Positions 23,945 through 31,110 of a stretch of 31,110 nucleotides of DNA are shown here, one piece after another (within the stretch, counting starts at the first letter, position 1; each line of letters opens with the position of its first letter). The notes below the pieces were generated by a model. That model was not told where the DNA came from. It saw only the letters and a list, made by a program, of their open reading frames with translations, and made no database searches. The DNA is from Candidatus Parcubacteria bacterium (GTDB lineage: Bacteria; Patescibacteriota; Minisyncoccia; Minisyncoccales; Staskawiczbacteraceae): the NCBI GenBank assembly GCA_019658985.1, contig JAIFWS010000001.1, positions 1 through 31,110 of the forward strand, given 5' to 3'. The translations under genes and the position numbers were made by a program.

Positions 23945-25234
23945 TTACAGCTGGCGGCCTAAAAGACTACACACCCATTCCAGTATCTTTTCCGGCCACG
24001 GCCGTTTCCGCCAGAGATCCAAATTAATTTCTTTGCATTTTTCCAGGTCCATATTAAATTCCTTCCGCATTTTCAAACCGAAAGATTCGCTCAAAACACA
24101 TAATACATTCTCTTCATTTAATTCCTCGGACCGCACATCCATATTGGCCGATCCTAAAATAGACCAGCAATCGTCGGCCAGGAAATTTTTGGAATGGATC
24201 ATCGTCGGCTGGTATTCGTAAATTTTCACGCCCGCCGAAAGAAGCCGGTCGTAGTAATATCTTCCGGCGTAGTAAACTAATTTTTCATCATTATTAATAT
24301 TGGGGACTATCAAGACAACATCCACCCCCTCCTGCGCTTTTTGGATGAAGACTTGGCGTATGTACTTACTCGGAAAAAAATAAGAATTCTGGATGTAAAT
24401 GCCCTTTTGCGCCGCCATGCACGAAAGCCAGAGCACATTGCGCAGGAGATTTGTTTCCAGCACCGGCGAACTGGTAAGGCTGATCCATTTTGATTCCGTG
24501 GTTTCTTCCTCGATCGGCGGATACACCCCTTCGCCGGTAAGGATTTCACCGCAGGCATTAGTCCATAAGGTATTAAACACCCGTTGGATCGCACGCGCCT
24601 GGGTGCCGGTTACCCGGAACATTACATCGCGCCAATGCTTTTTGTCTTGGGCGTCTCCCGTCCACTCCTGGCCGATGGCAGAGCCGCCGGTGTATCCGAA
24701 TTTTCCGTCAATGATAAAAGCCCGGCAGTGGTTGCGGCGGTGATAGCGGGTCAGGATGCCAAACCGCAATGGGCGGAACCACACTATTTTTATACCGCCC
24801 TCCTCAAGCTGGAGCTGGTTTGCTTTGTAGAATGTATTGGATCCGGTGCTGTCCAACAGGAGCCGGACTTCAATTCCCTCCTGGGCTTTACGTAAAAGAG
24901 CGCTCAATATCTGCTGGCCGATCGGGTCATGCGGCCGCAAAATGAAAACGGTGATATGGATTGTTTTTTTGGCGTTCTCAATATCATTCAAAAGTGCCGG
25001 GAAAAATCCGTCCCCGTTATTGAGTATTTGCGGCAATCCGCCATGTTCAAACGTAGTACGGCTAGTAGCTTCCAAAGCCCGTAAAAAACTCTCATCTTTG
25101 AAACTGACCCGCCCCCGCAGGTTGAATTTCTCCGGGCCGCGTCCCAGTGAAGTGAAAAAAGATAAAAACCAAAAACCAAACCCGAGAATTCCGGATATCA
25201 ACAAGAATATTTCCACTACCGGCAGGATCATCAT
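23945..25234 (-). CDS. Phospholipase D / cardiolipin synthase-like protein
   Basis: The 429-residue protein has an N-terminal membrane helix (about 2-30) and two PLD domains. The second active site is canonical (MIHSKNFLADD, HxKx4D). The first reads NHCRAFIID, with Arg in place of the usual Lys, followed by the normal GGSAIG. Cardiolipin synthases join two phosphatidylglycerols through a phospho-His intermediate; related proteins act as other phosphatidyltransferases or nucleases. The ClsA/ClsB-like layout favours phospholipid synthesis. An 8-bp inverted repeat lies about 20 bases upstream of the start. Confidence 0.88.
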   Translation of the reverse strand: MMILPVVEIFLLISGILGFGFWFLSFFTSLGRGPEKFNLRGRVSFKDESFLRALEATSRTTFEHGGLPQILNNGDGFFPALLNDIENAKKTIHITVFILRPHDPIGQQILSALLRKAQEGIEVRLLLDSTGSNTFYKANQLQLEEGGIKIVWFRPLRFGILTRYHRRNHCRAFIIDGKFGYTGGSAIGQEWTGDAQDKKHWRDVMFRVTGTQARAIQRVFNTLWTNACGEILTGEGVYPPIEEETTESKWISLTSSPVLETNLLRNVLWLSCMAAQKGIYIQNSYFFPSKYIRQVFIQKAQEGVDVVLIVPNINNDEKLVYYAGRYYYDRLLSAGVKIYEYQPTMIHSKNFLADDCWSILGSANMDVRSEELNEENVLCVLSESFGLKMRKEFNMDLEKCKEINLDLWRKRPWPEKILEWVCSLLGRQL

Positions 25235-25252
25235 GCGATAAGTTTAACTCTT

Positions 25253-25273
25253 TTTCATGAAATAATCATGAAA
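25253..25273. promoter_or_regulatory. Inverted repeat upstream of the phospholipase D-like gene
   Basis: TTTCATGA-AATAA-TCATGAAA, perfect 8-bp arms, typical size for a dimeric repressor operator. No convincing promoter hexamers were found beside it. Confidence 0.4.
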
Positions 25274-25370
25274 GCTCGTTGCAATCGGCGGAAAAATTCA
25301 CCAAGATCCTCAACGCGGATTCGAAAAAATAAAGGATGCTAACCCTTTGTCGCCTACGTCGCTCAGAAGT

Positions 25371-25407
25371 AAAAAAGGCCCGCGGCTGGTCGAAACCAGC
25401 CGCGGGC
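25371..25407 (-). terminator. Terminator of the 25413-25892 cassette
   Basis: Perfect 13-bp stem GCCCGCGGCTGGT with a CGAA-type tetraloop region, then CTTTTTT on the minus strand. An unusually strong terminator, six bases past the stop. Confidence 0.85.
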
Positions 25408-25412
25408 TTGCA

Positions 25413-25892
25413 CTACCGCCATTGCTCCGGCGGCAAGAGCCAAAAATCGGGGTGGAGCGATATCGAACAGTGGGGATGGCTATCACCGATAGCCCGGAGA
25501 ACTTCAATGGTTCCTTCGAGCCACCGCGGGTCGCACGACACCAAATCCTGTGCATCCAGGCAGACCAGCGCCCTCTTCCCATCCAGGAGGAGGGCAACCA
25601 CTTCGGAGGTGCACTCTCCCCACCACCTGGTATTCACCCCGGTGAGCTGGCGCTCGATCGAGGTGATTCCCCCGCCTTCGGGAACGAACATGTATAACTG
25701 CATGCCGACAGAAACCATCGTGCCGCGGTGAAGCTTCTCACCCACCGCGAATTCACTTTTTCCGTCCTTGGCGATCTTCTGCAGATACGGATCTCCAGTT
25801 CCCGTGTAGGTGATTTGTACCACGTACACAGAACGGGAAACCGTCACGGCGTAGAATCGCTCAAGAACATCATCCAGCCTTTCGGCTTTCAT
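25413..25892 (-). CDS. Unknown high-GC cassette protein, 159 aa
   Basis: I do not recognise this protein. It has no signal peptide or membrane segment. The N-terminal half is beta-rich (SVYVVQITYTGTGDPYLQK, KLHRGTMVSVGMQLYMFVP) and the C-terminal half is mixed, with RWWGECTSEVVALLLDGKR and LVCLDAQDLVSCDPRW, ending in SLHPDFWLLPPEQW. The start follows an almost perfect Shine-Dalgarno (AAGGAGGT) by four bases. A TTGATA-N16-TAGTAT promoter lies upstream and a very strong terminator downstream. Base composition is well above the neighbouring host genes, as in the other cassettes. Confidence 0.7.
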   Translation of the reverse strand: MKAERLDDVLERFYAVTVSRSVYVVQITYTGTGDPYLQKIAKDGKSEFAVGEKLHRGTMVSVGMQLYMFVPEGGGITSIERQLTGVNTRWWGECTSEVVALLLDGKRALVCLDAQDLVSCDPRWLEGTIEVLRAIGDSHPHCSISLHPDFWLLPPEQWR

Positions 25893-25933
25893 CAGGACCT
25901 CCTTCCCAACAAGAGACTGATTTCACTACTACA

Positions 25934-25961
25934 ATACTATCCAATTTCCAAGAATTATCAA
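25934..25961 (-). promoter_or_regulatory. Promoter of the 25413-25892 cassette
   Basis: TTGATA (25956-25961), 16 bases, TAGTAT (25934-25939) on the minus strand, in an AT-rich linker. Confidence 0.65.
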
Positions 25962-25969
25962 ATTTTAAA

Positions 25970-26362
25970 TTAAAAAATGAAGTTATAAATAAAATGAGCC
26001 CGTCCTGACGCGTCAGGACGGGCCCTGCTCCGCTTCAGCCGCGGCGAGCGTGTCTTCGAAGACGAAGGTGGTGACCACCGCCCACGAGCTGTCGAAGTTT
26101 TCGTACTTCCATCGACGGGTGAACCCAGCTTGAGGAACAATCGGGCCAAATCCTCGTGACAGGAACGTTGCGAACCTACCCAGAGTCTCTTGGCGCGCAT
26201 GTCCATGAAAGACCGCTCGATGGCATCGGCCGCCTCTTGGACCGATCCGAAGTACTCGGTGTCTTCCAGATCCTTATTGGCCCGGCCGATCTGGCAGGCC
26301 ACCACATTCCTGCCGACCAACTGCTGGTTCATCGTAACGTCGGGAAACGCCGGGAATCCCAT
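25970..26362 (-). CDS. Unknown high-GC cassette protein, frameshifted near its C-terminus
   Basis: The literal open frame codes for 130 residues, but the last 40 or so are Ser/Arg-rich nonsense that read through the gene's own terminator. Near 26110-26120 a single missing base appears to have shifted the frame. In the alternative frame the protein continues RRWKYENFDSSWAVVTTFVF and stops at 26013-26015, which gives a length of 116 residues if one base is restored. The N-terminal part (MGFPAFPDVTMNQQLVG, then SVQEAADAIERSFMDMRAK) has no recognised function. The start follows a strong Shine-Dalgarno (AAGGAGGG). Promoter at 26420-26448. It could be a decaying gene or a sequencing error. Confidence 0.65.
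   Translation of the reverse strand: MGFPAFPDVTMNQQLVGRNVVACQIGRANKDLEDTEYFGSVQEAADAIERSFMDMRAKRLWVGSQRSCHEDLARLFLKLGSPVDGSTKTSTARGRWSPPSSSKTRSPRLKRSRARPDASGRAHFIYNFIF
25987..26023 (-). terminator. Terminator of the 25970-26362 cassette
   Basis: Perfect 26-bp palindrome (25998-26023, GCCCGTCCTGACG and complement) followed by ATTTTATTT on the minus strand. The restored stop codon lies inside the stem. Confidence 0.8.
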
Positions 26363-26419
26363 ACCCCCTCCTTCTTCTCAGGGACGCGACTAGAGCAAGC
26401 CGTCGCTTAGCTTGCGTTA

Positions 26420-26448
26420 GTAATATTCTTTTTTACGATTACTGTCAA
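26420..26448 (-). promoter_or_regulatory. Promoter of the 25970-26362 cassette
   Basis: TTGACA (26443-26448), 17 bases, TATTAC (26420-26425) on the minus strand, immediately after the acyl carrier protein terminator. Confidence 0.65.
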
Positions 26449-26450
26449 AT

Positions 26451-26481
26451 AAAAACCTCGCCAAGAATACTCCGGGCGAGG
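26451..26481 (-). terminator. Terminator of the acyl carrier protein cassette
   Basis: CCTCGCC/GGCGAGG stem with a 12-base loop, then TTTTTATTT on the minus strand. Confidence 0.75.
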
Positions 26482-26494
26482 CATCCGAAGTGCC

Positions 26495-26845
26495 TCATTT
26501 TTTAGCCTGCTCGCGCTCGACATAGTCGATCGCTTCGCCGACCGTCTTGATCTGCTCGGCCTGGTCATCGGGGATCGTGATCTCGAACTGCTCCTCCAGT
26601 TCCATCACGAGCTCCACGATGTCCAGCGAGTCGGCGCCGATGTCCTCAACGAACGCGGTCTGGCGGGTAACCTGTTCCTTATTCACCCCCAGGTTTTCAC
26701 AGACGATGTCGATCACACGCTCCTCGACCGAGGAACTGGTCACGGGCTGCGCCACGCCGGCCGTCTCGGGCACGACCCTGGGGACGATCTCGATTTCGGC
26801 CTTGGGCTCGGGCTCTTTCGGCGAACCGTAGCTCTTCCTGGCCAT
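26495..26845 (-). CDS. acpP: Acyl carrier protein with N-terminal extension
   Basis: Residues about 38-116 are a complete acyl carrier protein: helix 1 SVEERVIDIVCENLGV, the phosphopantetheine-attachment Ser in GADSLDIVELVMELEEQF, and the usual acidic helices ending TVGEAIDYVEREQAKK. Holo-ACP carries acyl chains for fatty-acid, lipid or polyketide assembly. The first 38 residues (Pro/Glu/Lys-rich) are an extension absent from ordinary 75-80-residue ACPs. The start has a GGGAG Shine-Dalgarno. No synthase, malonyltransferase or phosphopantetheinyl transferase is nearby. The high GC suggests transfer from a GC-rich donor; the helix 1 style resembles ACPs I associate with Planctomycetes, a weak hint only. 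Confidence 0.9.
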   Translation of the reverse strand: MARKSYGSPKEPEPKAEIEIVPRVVPETAGVAQPVTSSSVEERVIDIVCENLGVNKEQVTRQTAFVEDIGADSLDIVELVMELEEQFEITIPDDQAEQIKTVGEAIDYVEREQAKK

Positions 26846-26889
26846 CTCTTCTCTCCCTTGGGTTCGGGCGATGGGCTTCTGCTAATCTC

Positions 26890-26917
26890 ATATTAATTCT
26901 TTCCATTGTTCTGTCAA
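26890..26917 (-). promoter_or_regulatory. Promoter of the acyl carrier protein cassette
   Basis: TTGACA (26912-26917), 16 bases, TAATAT (26890-26895) on the minus strand, directly after the MFS terminator. Confidence 0.7.
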
Positions 26918-26920
26918 ACA

Positions 26921-26949
26921 AAAAACCACCCGTGTCCCGGGTGGTTTTT
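26921..26949 (-). terminator. Terminator of the MFS transporter gene
   Basis: CCACCCG/CGGGTGG stem with A- and T-runs on both sides, possibly bidirectional, 12 bases past the stop. Confidence 0.8.
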
Positions 26950-26961
26950 AAAATATCTGAT

Positions 26962-28599
26962 TTAGTGGGCGGAAGCAATTGATTTACCGACTTCTACATC
27001 TTTTGAATTAGGCAATAAGAAAGAAAGCGCCAAACCGAACACGACGAACATCGCCGCAAAAAGAAGCATCTCACGGTTACCGTCTACGGTTGCCTGGTTG
27101 CCCAGGGACGTGATTTCGTTGGTAATAGCAGGGGGAATATTTTGGCTTGATAACGACGAAGTTCCGGAAAATTCAATATTAGAAGATTGCTGGTTTACAT
27201 TCTGCACGATAACGGGTTTTAATGGTTCGGGGATTACCGAGCTGGCCTGAATGCCGCTGATCAGATGAGAAGATAGAACTGAAAGTAAAACGGCTCCCAA
27301 GATAGCCGCCCCGAGTGTCGCGCCCAATTGCCGCATCGTCGTATTAACCCCGGAAGCCTCACCGGATTCCTGGACTGAAACCGCAGAAAGGGCCATATTG
27401 GTGGTTTGCGAGAATAAAAATCCTGATCCGATTCCGAATAAGATAAATCCGGGAGCGAGCGCCCATTGGCTGGACACAATGCTTATCTCGGAGCGTAATA
27501 ATAAAAATCCGACAATATTAATAAGGAAGCCAAGCTGGATAAGATGTTTAGGCCTGACATACTTGCTGATGTAAGCTGAAAAAGGCGCGGCAAATAATAG
27601 TGAAAGTGTCATCGGCAAGAGGGCGTAACCGGTATGTAGCGCGTCCAGATGCTTTACTCCTTGCAAAAATACTGGCATGGCAAAGAAGATCCCTGTCTGG
27701 ACTAATGCCAATACTGCGGTAACCGAAGCAGCAACGGTGAATTGTTTATTTTTAAAAAGGGCCAGTGATACCAGTGGCGTTTTACCGCTTTTTTGCATCC
27801 CCATTTCCCATAAGATAAATAATTCCAATAAGAATATTCCCGCCGCCAGGAAATACGGCACTACAGTATATCCGGCCGGCATAATCGTTTGCCCAAATAC
27901 AATAAAGGCTTTGGTAGAAAAGAACCAGCCATAGGTTGAGGATTCAATCAATCCGAACACAATAGAAAGCAACCCGAGCGCTGACAAGGTAATACCCACA
28001 AAATCAATTGTTATTTTTTCTTCAGTATCACGCGCTTCTTTTATAAGATAGGCACCCAGCACAAGAATAAGCGCTACTCCCACATTCAACCGGAAGGCCC
28101 AGCGCCAAGAATAATAGGTGGTAAGCCATCCTCCGAAGATAGGACCGAAGGCAGCGGAGGCTGCCGCAATCCCTCCCCAGATCCCAAAAGCAAGCTGGCG
28201 GTCGCGGCCCTGATAATTGGAAACTAATAATGAGGTGGTAGCCGGCAGCATCAGGCACGCGCCAATCCCCTCAATAATAGCCTCGCCTACAACCATGATG
28301 CCCACGCTATTACTTATGGAAGCGATGAAAGATCCGACGGCGAAAATAATAGCTCCCAAAATAAACATCCGTTTGCGTCCAAAAAAGTCGCCGAAACGCC
28401 CTCCGGTAATCGTAAAGGCAGCCAGCATAAGGGAGTAGGCCGTAATTACCCATTGGATACTCAGCACATCGGTATGCAGGTCTGTGATAATATTCTTCAA
28501 TGAAACATTGAGGATCGTCGTATCGAGCACGATGATGGTCAGGGCGAAACTCAGCACGATAAGCGGAGCCCATTTTCTTAAAGCTTCTGATAGTTTCAT
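26962..28599 (-). CDS. MFS multidrug exporter, DHA2 (EmrB/QacA) family
   Basis: The 545-residue protein has about 14 hydrophobic segments. It carries the DHA2-type start (IVLDTTILNVSLKNI), motif A (GGRFGDFFGRKRMFILG) between helices 2 and 3, and motif C-like sequence (GGIAAASAAFGPIFGGWL). Such exporters use the proton gradient to expel drugs or other hydrophobic compounds. A hydrophilic loop of about 50 residues precedes the last helix. An 8-bp inverted repeat (28631-28670) overlaps the predicted -35, which suggests local repression. No regulator gene sits beside it. Confidence 0.92.
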   Translation of the reverse strand: MKLSEALRKWAPLIVLSFALTIIVLDTTILNVSLKNIITDLHTDVLSIQWVITAYSLMLAAFTITGGRFGDFFGRKRMFILGAIIFAVGSFIASISNSVGIMVVGEAIIEGIGACLMLPATTSLLVSNYQGRDRQLAFGIWGGIAAASAAFGPIFGGWLTTYYSWRWAFRLNVGVALILVLGAYLIKEARDTEEKITIDFVGITLSALGLLSIVFGLIESSTYGWFFSTKAFIVFGQTIMPAGYTVVPYFLAAGIFLLELFILWEMGMQKSGKTPLVSLALFKNKQFTVAASVTAVLALVQTGIFFAMPVFLQGVKHLDALHTGYALLPMTLSLLFAAPFSAYISKYVRPKHLIQLGFLINIVGFLLLRSEISIVSSQWALAPGFILFGIGSGFLFSQTTNMALSAVSVQESGEASGVNTTMRQLGATLGAAILGAVLLSVLSSHLISGIQASSVIPEPLKPVIVQNVNQQSSNIEFSGTSSLSSQNIPPAITNEITSLGNQATVDGNREMLLFAAMFVVFGLALSFLLPNSKDVEVGKSIASAH

Positions 28600-28608
28600 A
28601 TTCTGTAT

Positions 28609-28638
28609 AGTATAAAGAGGTTACTATTTTTTAGTTAA
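28609..28638 (-). promoter_or_regulatory. Candidate promoter of the MFS gene
   Basis: TTAACT (28633-28638), 18 bases, TATACT (28609-28614) on the minus strand; the -10 ends nine bases before the ATG, so the leader would be nearly absent. Confidence 0.5.
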
Positions 28639-28670
28639 TTTTACATCAAATATATAAGCATCTTAACTAA
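28631..28670. promoter_or_regulatory. Inverted repeat at the MFS promoter
   Basis: TTAGTTAA (28631-28638) and TTAACTAA (28663-28670), 24 bases apart. The left arm overlaps the -35, so a bound protein would block transcription. Confidence 0.45.
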
Positions 28671-28691
28671 TTAAATGCGTTTTGTAAAGAA

Positions 28692-28719
28692 GCAAAAACA
28701 CCCCTTTGGGTGTTTTTGC
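28692..28719 (-). terminator. Terminator of the saccharopine dehydrogenase-family gene
   Basis: Perfect 12-bp stem GCAAAAACACCC with a CTTT loop; A- and T-runs are built into the stem, so it may work in both directions. Confidence 0.8.
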
Positions 28720-28742
28720 GTCCAAGTAAAAATATTACATCG

Positions 28743-29897
28743 TTAATTTATTTCCCTTCCGTCTTCCCAAACCGACATTCCCTTTTTCTTTAATTCTTGG
28801 AAAAATTCATTCGTCGGAACCGCCATATCCGGCGCGAAACTGCCGCGGGCGGTAAGCCGGCCATCATGGATCATCTGGGCCATAATCGATGCTGGCAAGC
28901 CCGTATCAATATTGCATCCCGCTTCATTCCAGCCAGGCAACGTCGATACGAGGCACTCCATTCTTTTGATAAGGATGTTCCCTTCTTTACCCTTTCCCGA
29001 CACTTCCACCCAGAGATTCTCCCTCTCACTATACTCTTCCGGGCGGGGCAGACGGGTAAGAATACGCGCCACCGCGTCCACCGGGCAAAGGACGTCGTCC
29101 TCAAACGGCAATTCATCATACGTATTAAAGCCGAGTTCGATTAATTTGTTTAATGTTTCCAATGCGTGATCAGGGAAGCCTCCATAAAATCTGATGTTCT
29201 TTGGTTTTAAATGCGCATAGTCAACGGAAAAAGTGTATTGCTCCGGATGGGTAACCAGATAACATTTTTGCGAACCGATTTCCCGGAACTCCCGAGTGAT
29301 CTCAGAACCCTTAGGATCTTTTTTAAGCCATACCCCGTCTTCCATGAGCGGAGCCGGCTCGGTAAGTTCCCAAAAAATACTCGGCATGGAAAAAGGGACG
29401 TAAAACTTTTTTACATTGGAATCCCACGCGAAACCAAGCTCTATCGTATCAATCTCGCTGAAAAACTGCGACGCGTGTTTCATCATCACATTATTAATGC
29501 CGGGAGTGGAACCGCATCCGGTAATGGCCACCAGATTGGCCTTCTTGAAAGCATCGTGCATATCAAGCTGGTCTTTGGTCATATCAAAATCAGACCCAAG
29601 GTCGATGACGTGTTTTTTTTCCTGAAGGCATATTTTGTAGACAGTATCATTCCAATCCCCCTCCGCGCAATTGACGACAATCGGCACATCAAGCCCCTTC
29701 AGTAATTTTTTAATGCTTTTTTCCTCACGCAAATCAACTGTGGCAAACGACATATCTTTAAACTTGGCCAAATTTTTTTCTGACCCTTCCTTGTAAAGAT
29801 CGGCGCAACATACTTTATACCCGGATTCTAAAAGATCGCGGGTGACAATCTGGCCCTGCATTCCGTTGGACCCGATAACTAAAAAATCATATTTCAT
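28743..29897 (-). CDS. Saccharopine dehydrogenase-family oxidoreductase
   Basis: The 384-residue protein opens with a Rossmann fold (FLVIGSNGMQGQIVTRDLL) for NAD(P). It continues with the family's NCAEGDWNDTVYKICLQ, HVIDLGSDF and TGCGSTPGINNVM stretches. Relatives include saccharopine dehydrogenase, lysine 6-dehydrogenase and carboxynorspermidine dehydrogenase. The TGCGSTPGINN motif and the length fit the last two better than full lysine biosynthesis. It is divergent from an FAD amine/amino-acid oxidase-like gene across a 56-base gap, which suggests shared control and a common amine or amino-acid pathway; that is inference. Confidence 0.85.
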   Translation of the reverse strand: MKYDFLVIGSNGMQGQIVTRDLLESGYKVCCADLYKEGSEKNLAKFKDMSFATVDLREEKSIKKLLKGLDVPIVVNCAEGDWNDTVYKICLQEKKHVIDLGSDFDMTKDQLDMHDAFKKANLVAITGCGSTPGINNVMMKHASQFFSEIDTIELGFAWDSNVKKFYVPFSMPSIFWELTEPAPLMEDGVWLKKDPKGSEITREFREIGSQKCYLVTHPEQYTFSVDYAHLKPKNIRFYGGFPDHALETLNKLIELGFNTYDELPFEDDVLCPVDAVARILTRLPRPEEYSERENLWVEVSGKGKEGNILIKRMECLVSTLPGWNEAGCNIDTGLPASIMAQMIHDGRLTARGSFAPDMAVPTNEFFQELKKKGMSVWEDGREIN

Positions 29898-29918
29898 ATA
29901 TGATTATTATATCATATA
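29897..29918. promoter_or_regulatory. Divergent promoter/operator region
   Basis: TATATGAT and ATCATATA form 8-bp inverted arms around six bases. A TATAAT reads toward the minus-strand gene (29906-29911) and another toward the plus-strand gene (29915-29920). The -35 boxes are poor, so an activator or shared repressor is plausible. Confidence 0.5.
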
Positions 29919-29953
29919 ATGGTAATAGGCTATATGACAGGTTATTAACATCT

Positions 29954-31110
29954 ATGAAACACGAAATATTTTGGAAAAATCCCAGCTATCAACCAAGGCC
30001 GGCGTTATCGGGGGACATCGAATGCGACTATCTTATTGTCGGTGGAGGGATAACGGGAGTCTCGGCCGCTTATTTTTTGGCAAAGTCAGGCGAAAAAAAT
30101 ATTGTACTTATCGATAAAAACCAAATTGCCAGCGGGGCCACCGGCATGGCCGCCGGCAGCCTTGTGCTGCAGGGAGAAACTGATTTACTCGATCTTTTTA
30201 AAACGCATTCGCCGGAAGAAGCCGTACTTTATTGGGAAGGGATCCACCAGGGACTCGACAGCATACAAGAGGTCATTAAAACAGAACACATCGATTGCGA
30301 TGCCGAGCCGCAAGATACTTTTTATGGCGGCTACAGATATACATCGCTTATTGATCTTGATAAAGAATATGAAGCCCAAAAAAGCCTCGAACCGACGACA
30401 CGATACCTGACAGGAGAAGAGCTCAGGAAAGAATTAAATACACCGCTATTTACCCGGGCAATCCTCTCCTCATTCCATGGGCTATCGGTCAACCCCTTAA
30501 AACTGACCCAAAACCTATCCAATGCGCTGGTAAAATACGGGGTAAGCATTTATGAAAATACGGCATATCTGGGCTCAACGAATAGCGTAGCTAAAACGGG
30601 GCAGGGCTCTATCAGGTATAAGAAAATGATTGTAGGCATCGACGCGGATGATCCTACCGACGAAGTCAAAACCCAAAAAACAACCATTGGCATTACGCGG
30701 CCTCTGACTGAAGCTGAACTCGAGGAAACAGGGCTTAAAAAAAAGAAAATCGTGTGGGACACCAAGAAAAGTTACCACTATTTTAAACTGACAAAAGATA
30801 ACCGGCTTCTCATCGGTTTTGGCACCACCATTGTCCATAAAAAGCACCGGAAAACCCAGCCGCATCTTCCGCATTTTAACCAGATTGAAAGTTTTTCTAA
30901 AAAACTGTTCCCCTATCTTAATCTTCCTTTTGAATACGCCTGGACGGGAAACTTCGGCGTGACTAAAAATTATGAGCCGCATATCGTCTTTGAAGACAAT
31001 AGCGTTTCAATCTCCGGCGCCGGTTCGCAAGTCATCTGCTTCATGGCTGCCCATCACGTGGTCAACAAACTCCTGGGCAAACCGTCAGACATGGATATCT
31101 CTTTCCCTCC
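29954..31110 (+). CDS. FAD-dependent oxidoreductase (DAO family), C-terminus beyond the window
   Basis: The frame opens at ATG 29954 and stays open to the window end, giving at least 385 residues. The start MKHEIFWKNPSYQPRPAL leads into the FAD-binding Rossmann motif DYLIVGGGITGVSAAYFLA (about 25-43), then LIDKNQIASGATGMAAGS, as in D-amino-acid, glycine, sarcosine and gamma-glutamylputrescine oxidases. Near the end ISGAGSQVICFMAAHHV is the second FAD contact typical of the family. The middle region binds substrate and does not identify it. The pairing with a saccharopine dehydrogenase-family gene hints at polyamine or lysine-type metabolism, weakly. Confidence 0.88.
   Translation, partial: MKHEIFWKNPSYQPRPALSGDIECDYLIVGGGITGVSAAYFLAKSGEKNIVLIDKNQIASGATGMAAGSLVLQGETDLLDLFKTHSPEEAVLYWEGIHQGLDSIQEVIKTEHIDCDAEPQDTFYGGYRYTSLIDLDKEYEAQKSLEPTTRYLTGEELRKELNTPLFTRAILSSFHGLSVNPLKLTQNLSNALVKYGVSIYENTAYLGSTNSVAKTGQGSIRYKKMIVGIDADDPTDEVKTQKTTIGITRPLTEAELEETGLKKKKIVWDTKKSYHYFKLTKDNRLLIGFGTTIVHKKHRKTQPHLPHFNQIESFSKKLFPYLNLPFEYAWTGNFGVTKNYEPHIVFEDNSVSISGAGSQVICFMAAHHVVNKLLGKPSDMDISFP

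Noticed and set aside
25253..25273. Promoter for the phospholipase D-like gene at the TTTCATGA repeat
   Set aside because: No acceptable -10/-35 pair at usual spacing; only the inverted repeat is reported.
26460..26476. A stray copy of the array unit in the ACP terminator loop (GAATACTCCG)
   Set aside because: Only ten bases match and the palindrome is not formed; the stem there is a different terminator stem, so chance is likely.

Overview
The window looks like a chromosomal segment of a Patescibacteria/CPR bacterium, probably Parcubacteria-like. The host genes are AT-leaning, often lack a clear Shine-Dalgarno sequence, and some appear leaderless or nearly so. PheRS is a compact single-chain enzyme with a fused FDX-ACB domain. 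Two short palindromic elements sit in frame inside a P-type ATPase gene, a habit I associate with these genomes. The assignment rests on gene style only; no 16S or marker tree was available.

Layout. 1-8.9 kb is core and housekeeping sequence, almost all on the minus strand: a histidine phosphatase fragment, gyrB, single-chain pheS, a receiver-only response regulator, a membrane-anchored extracellular protein, a ZIP transporter, a GNAT acetyltransferase, and a trmB-glmS pair. 8.9-16.9 kb is an accessory island. 16.9-19.3 kb returns to host genes: YggT, a peptidoglycan-binding trypsin-like protease and a DUF218 protein. 19.8-23.9 kb is a copper operon (csoR, an HMA-SafE-cupredoxin fusion, copA) with a CsoR-type operator. 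It is followed by a phospholipase D/cardiolipin-synthase-like gene, three small high-GC cassettes (25.3-26.9 kb), an MFS drug exporter, a saccharopine-dehydrogenase-family enzyme, and a divergent FAD oxidoreductase cut by the window end.

The most unusual content is in the island. Three blocks (about 8955-10521, 12871-13710 and 13868-14663) carry roughly 48 copies of a 16-bp imperfect palindrome, GRCGGANTACTCCGCC, every 57-86 bp with mostly unrelated DNA between. The copies covary at five of the six stem pairs. The remaining non-Watson-Crick pairs are almost all A-C read on the plus strand, which become G-U wobbles in minus-strand RNA (about 29 against 2, counted by hand). Each block ends on its left with a minus-strand intrinsic terminator, and two of the three have a TTGATT-N17-TAYATT promoter on their right. 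I read them as long non-coding RNAs built of regularly spaced hairpins with GUAN loops. I do not recognise a described family.

Interleaved with the arrays, and scattered at 19.4 and 25.3-26.9 kb, are seven much GC-richer genes: an XPD/DinG-like helicase, an acyl carrier protein and five unknowns. Each has its own promoter with a TTGACA- or TTGATA-type -35 and its own terminator. They look like foreign coding sequences carried as single-gene transcription units in a host-like regulatory setting.
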